Positions 5,235 to 7,395 of a stretch of 7,395 nt of DNA are shown here, one piece after another. The stretch spans positions 1 to 7,395 of the forward strand of contig JAHIZN010000140.1 in the NCBI GenBank assembly GCA_018814245.1, given 5' to 3'. The translations under genes and the position numbers were made by a program. This stretch comes from a bacterium. GTDB lineage: Bacteria; UBA9089; CG2-30-40-21. Each line of letters begins with the position of its first letter. Position 1 is the stretch's first letter. The notes under the pieces were generated by a model. The model saw nothing but the letters and a program-made list of their open reading frames with translations. It was not told the origin of the DNA and searched no databases.

Positions 5235-5376
5235 AAACCGCACACAGTCGTGGCAGGTTTGTCCCTGCATCCTAACTATCCGACACTTGAGAGTTGACGC
5301 AGCACTACCCTCTCTGTGTAATCACAGGCTTGAACAGGACATTTTTACTTTGGGCTGACAACCATAAGAAAAGTTA

Positions 5377-5405
5377 TTGAATAATTACATTTTATATGTT
5401 ATAAT
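5377..5405 (+). promoter_or_regulatory. Sigma70-type promoter of tyrS-pyrE
   Basis: TTGAAT (5377-5382), a 17-bp spacer and a perfect TATAAT (5400-5405). Transcription would start near 5412, leaving a 5' UTR of only about 14 nt, too short for a T-box or other leader. The perfect -10, ideal spacing and position directly before tyrS support it. Confidence 0.75.
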
Positions 5406-5425
5406 AGGGTAATCAATGGGAGGTT

Positions 5426-6619
5426 ATGAAATTGGAAATAAATGAGCAATTAAGTATTATCAATCGTGGTACGGTTGAGATTATATCTGAGGATAAATTA
5501 AAGGCAAAGATAGACAAAAAGACACGATTAAGGATAAAGTTTGGGGCAGATCCAACTGCCCCGGATATTCATCTCGGGCATACCGTGATATTTCGTAAGC
5601 TGAAGCAACTTCAGGAGTTAGGGCATGAGATAATCTTTATTATCGGAGACTTCACTGCCAGAATAGGTGATCCAAGCGGAAGGCTGCAAACAAGACCAAA
5701 ACTTTCCCATGAAGAGATTGCAAGTAATGCTGCAACATATCAGGAGCAGGTATTTAAGATATTAGACAGAGAAAAAACCACAATTGTATTTAACAGCCAG
5801 TGGCTTGAGGCAATAGGAGTATCAGGGATAATGGAGCTTTCATCCCATTATACGGTTGCCAGAATGCTGGAAAGGGATGATTTTACCAAGAGATACAAGG
5901 AGGGTAAAGAAATAACTATCCTTGAGTTTTTGTATCCACTGCTGCAAGGGTATGATTCAGTAAGTCTTAAGGCAGATGTGGAGATTGGCGGAACAGATCA
6001 GAAGTTCAATCTCCTTGTTGGCCGTGATCTGCAACGAGATTATGGACAATCCCCACAAGTGGTTATTACCATGCCGCTGCTCGAAGGTACGGATGGGGTC
6101 AGGAAGATGAGTAAATCTTATGGTAATTATATTGGTGTCAAAGACCCGGCTAAAGAGATGTTTGGCAAGATAATGTCTATCCCTGATGCGATTATGCCAA
6201 AATACTTTGAGCTATTGACAGATATTGATGTTAAAAGCATCTCGTGTCTGCACCCAAAAGAGGCAAAACAACTTCTGGCAAGAGAGCTTGTTTCGTTCTA
6301 TCATTCAATGGATGAGGCAGTAATGGCTCAAGAAGAGTTTGAACGGGTGTTCGGTCAAAAGGGGCTGCCGGATGAGATGCAGGAAATTTGTGTAACAGAG
6401 GCTGTCAAACTCATAGACCTGCTTGCCGAAAAAGGGCTTGTCCCGTCAAAAAGCTATATTCGCAGATTGATTAGTCAGGGTGGGGTACGGGTTAATGATG
6501 AACGGGTGACAGATGTAGAATTCGTTGTTAATCTTCAGGAGGAACGCATTGTTATTCAGTATGGCAAGAGGAATTTTGTAATGCTGAAATTCGGGCAGCC
6601 TCTTTCGGTGACAGATTAA
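5426..6619 (+). CDS. tyrS: Tyrosyl-tRNA synthetase (KMSKS/TyrZ-type)
   Basis: 397 residues, full length for the type that carries KMSKS rather than KFGKT. It charges tRNA-Tyr with tyrosine at the expense of ATP in the cytoplasm. Visible motifs: the class I HIGH motif as HLGH (49-52) within GADPTAPDIHLGH; GDPSGR (81-86); QGYDS (174-178) and GGTDQK (188-193) in the tyrosine-binding fold; KMSKS (227-231) followed by YGNYIGV; and a C-terminal S4 RNA-binding domain (about 338-385: SYIRRLISQGGVRVNDERV). The ATG at 5426 is only 2 nt after GGAGG (5419-5423), which is unusually tight; the TTG two codons later (5432) would have an 8-nt spacing and is a possible alternative start. It is preceded by its own promoter and followed after 51 nt by pyrE, so the pair is likely co-transcribed. 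No frameshift or missing motif is seen. Confidence 0.97.
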   Translation: MKLEINEQLSIINRGTVEIISEDKLKAKIDKKTRLRIKFGADPTAPDIHLGHTVIFRKLKQLQELGHEIIFIIGDFTARIGDPSGRLQTRPKLSHEEIASNAATYQEQVFKILDREKTTIVFNSQWLEAIGVSGIMELSSHYTVARMLERDDFTKRYKEGKEITILEFLYPLLQGYDSVSLKADVEIGGTDQKFNLLVGRDLQRDYGQSPQVVITMPLLEGTDGVRKMSKSYGNYIGVKDPAKEMFGKIMSIPDAIMPKYFELLTDIDVKSISCLHPKEAKQLLARELVSFYHSMDEAVMAQEEFERVFGQKGLPDEMQEICVTEAVKLIDLLAEKGLVPSKSYIRRLISQGGVRVNDERVTDVEFVVNLQEERIVIQYGKRNFVMLKFGQPLSVTD

Positions 6620-6623
6620 AAGG

Positions 6624-6662
6624 TAATCGTTCAGGTATTCAGGAGTCAGGAGTCAAAGGAGA
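6624..6662 (+). other. tyrS-pyrE intergenic segment: shared motif, TCAGGAG repeats and pyrE ribosome binding site
   Basis: TAATCGTTCAG (6624-6634) also occurs at 4862-4872, 1 nt after the restored PorV-like stop, so it looks like part of an interspersed repeat placed just after genes. TCAGGAG is then repeated (6639 onward), and AAAGGAGA (6655-6662) lies 8 nt before the pyrE ATG and acts as a good Shine-Dalgarno. No terminator is visible between the two genes. Confidence 0.5.
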
Positions 6663-6670
6663 CCAATATC

Positions 6671-7249
6671 ATGCAAATCGAAGGGAACATCATTTCATTA
6701 TTACTCAAGACAGAAGGACTGCTAAATGGACATTTTGCGCTTTCATCCGGATTACATTCAGGAAAATACCTTCAGTGTGCCAAGATTCTTCAATACCCTA
6801 TTTATGCTACCCATTTTGGGGCATCTCTGGCTCAACGATTTAAGAATCAAAAGGTCGATGCAGTTATTGGTCCGGCTATTGGGGGGATAATTATTGCCTA
6901 TGAGGTTGCCAGAGCACTTGGGGTAAGGGCATTGTTTGCAGAAAGGGAAGAAAAAGAGATGAGGCTTCGCCGCGGATTTGAGATAAAAAAAGGTGAACGG
7001 ATTATAGTTGTAGAGGATGTAATTACTACCGGAGGATCTGTCCGTGAGGTTGTTCAACTTGTTCAAGGGGTTGGGGGAGAAGTAGTTGGAATCGGAGCAC
7101 TTCTTGATAGAAGCGAAGGGATAACCATCGCAGGTATAAAGCCAGCCGTCCTTTCTACTATAAAGGTAGAAACATATGACCCTCAAAACTGTCCCATGTG
7201 CAAAGATAAGATGCCATTGGTAAAACCGGGAAGCAAACAACAGATATAA
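6671..7249 (+). CDS. pyrE: Orotate phosphoribosyltransferase (Thermus-family PyrE)
   Basis: 192 residues, the usual length for this branch. It converts orotate plus PRPP to orotidine 5'-monophosphate in de novo pyrimidine synthesis, in the cytoplasm. The PRPP-binding motif VVEDVITTGGSV is at 113-124. HFALSSGLHSGKYLQC (21-36), VIGPAIGGIIIAYEVA (65-80) and ALFAERE (87-93) match the family. The C-terminal CPMCKDKMPLVKPGS (174-188), with its CxxC pair, is characteristic of the Thermus-type subgroup rather than the E. coli type. The start is supported by AAAGGAGA 8 nt upstream. It lies 51 nt after tyrS on the same strand and probably shares that promoter. There are no other pyrimidine genes in the window. 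The gene appears intact. Confidence 0.96.
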   Translation: MQIEGNIISLLLKTEGLLNGHFALSSGLHSGKYLQCAKILQYPIYATHFGASLAQRFKNQKVDAVIGPAIGGIIIAYEVARALGVRALFAEREEKEMRLRRGFEIKKGERIIVVEDVITTGGSVREVVQLVQGVGGEVVGIGALLDRSEGITIAGIKPAVLSTIKVETYDPQNCPMCKDKMPLVKPGSKQQI

Positions 7250-7395
7250 AGGTTCACCTGTGCTGGTTCACCGTGAATCGTAATTTTCAATTCAATTATT
7301 AAGCGACTTTTCTTGGGGTCATGCTCAAGACCAAATCATGTCAATCTTGTTTACAGAGAAAGAATCACAAAGGGTGTAACTTCATAGATACAACC
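7250..7395. other. Downstream spacer of pyrE, no supported gene
   Basis: 146 nt remain. There is a small palindrome TTCAC-C-GTGAA (7267-7277) and no clear hairpin-plus-T-run terminator. An ATG at 7321 preceded by GGGG opens a frame of 25 codons to the edge (with Cys at codons 7, 10 and 19), but this is too short to call. Confidence 0.4.

Noticed and set aside
5253..5275. Possible degenerate REP (GCAGG ... CCTGC) near 5255
   Set aside because: Only five paired bases and no GTAG/CTAC feet; too weak to call.
5235..5425. T-box or other riboswitch before tyrS
   Set aside because: The predicted promoter at 5377-5405 leaves only about 14 nt of leader. No T-box-like conserved box or terminator hairpin was seen upstream.
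7321..7395. Start of another gene with Cys residues at the right edge
   Set aside because: Only 25 codons are visible, the ribosome binding site is doubtful and no family match is recognisable.

Overview
The window looks like a chromosomal segment from an uncultured, moderately low-GC diderm bacterium. The evidence is a putative secreted repeat protein, a secreted protein with a FlgD/type IX-like C-terminal domain, a PorV/PorQ-like outer-membrane barrel, a KMSKS-type tyrosyl-tRNA synthetase and a Thermus-family PyrE. Several families of short interspersed palindromes are also present. This mix is familiar from candidate phyla such as Omnitrophota, Desantisbacteria or WOR-3, but no marker here fixes the phylum, so that is inference only.

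Region 1 (1-2482) is the 3' part of a giant repetitive gene, open at the left edge. It encodes an array of 30-residue GTATYA units, then 48 tandem decapeptides of the form xGIxIxxAxx (a probable beta-solenoid), then a hexapeptide-like linker and a conserved C-terminal domain. Region 2 (2462-3018) is a cluster of REP-type hairpins with GTAG feet. They surround the 3' remnant of a REP-associated tyrosine transposase (RAYT). Hairpin stems differ between copies by paired substitutions that preserve pairing.

Region 3 (3029-4860) holds two tightly spaced genes: a secreted FN3/FlgD-Ig-like protein and a PorV-like barrel. The barrel gene has a palindromic CACAGAG-type repeat wedged between its strong ribosome binding site and its signal peptide. 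Near the 3' end it carries a 2-base frameshift that cuts off the last barrel strands. Restoring the frame recovers a family-like C-terminus ending at 4860.

Region 4 (4861-5376) is non-coding now. It contains an inverted GGAGATA-rich repeat, a decayed fragment of a right-handed beta-helix protein with an internal stop, and nested palindromes including a perfect 28-bp REP-like one. Region 5 (5377-7249) is a housekeeping unit: a good sigma70-type promoter, tyrS, then pyrE 51 nt downstream, probably one transcript. The last 146 nt hold no gene that can be supported.

Working interpretation: genes 1-3 belong to a cell-surface/export theme, with an adhesin or fibre-like solenoid, a CTD-bearing exported protein and an outer-membrane barrel. 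The locus has been reshaped by RAYT/REP activity and other palindromic repeats. tyrS-pyrE is an unrelated, intact housekeeping operon.
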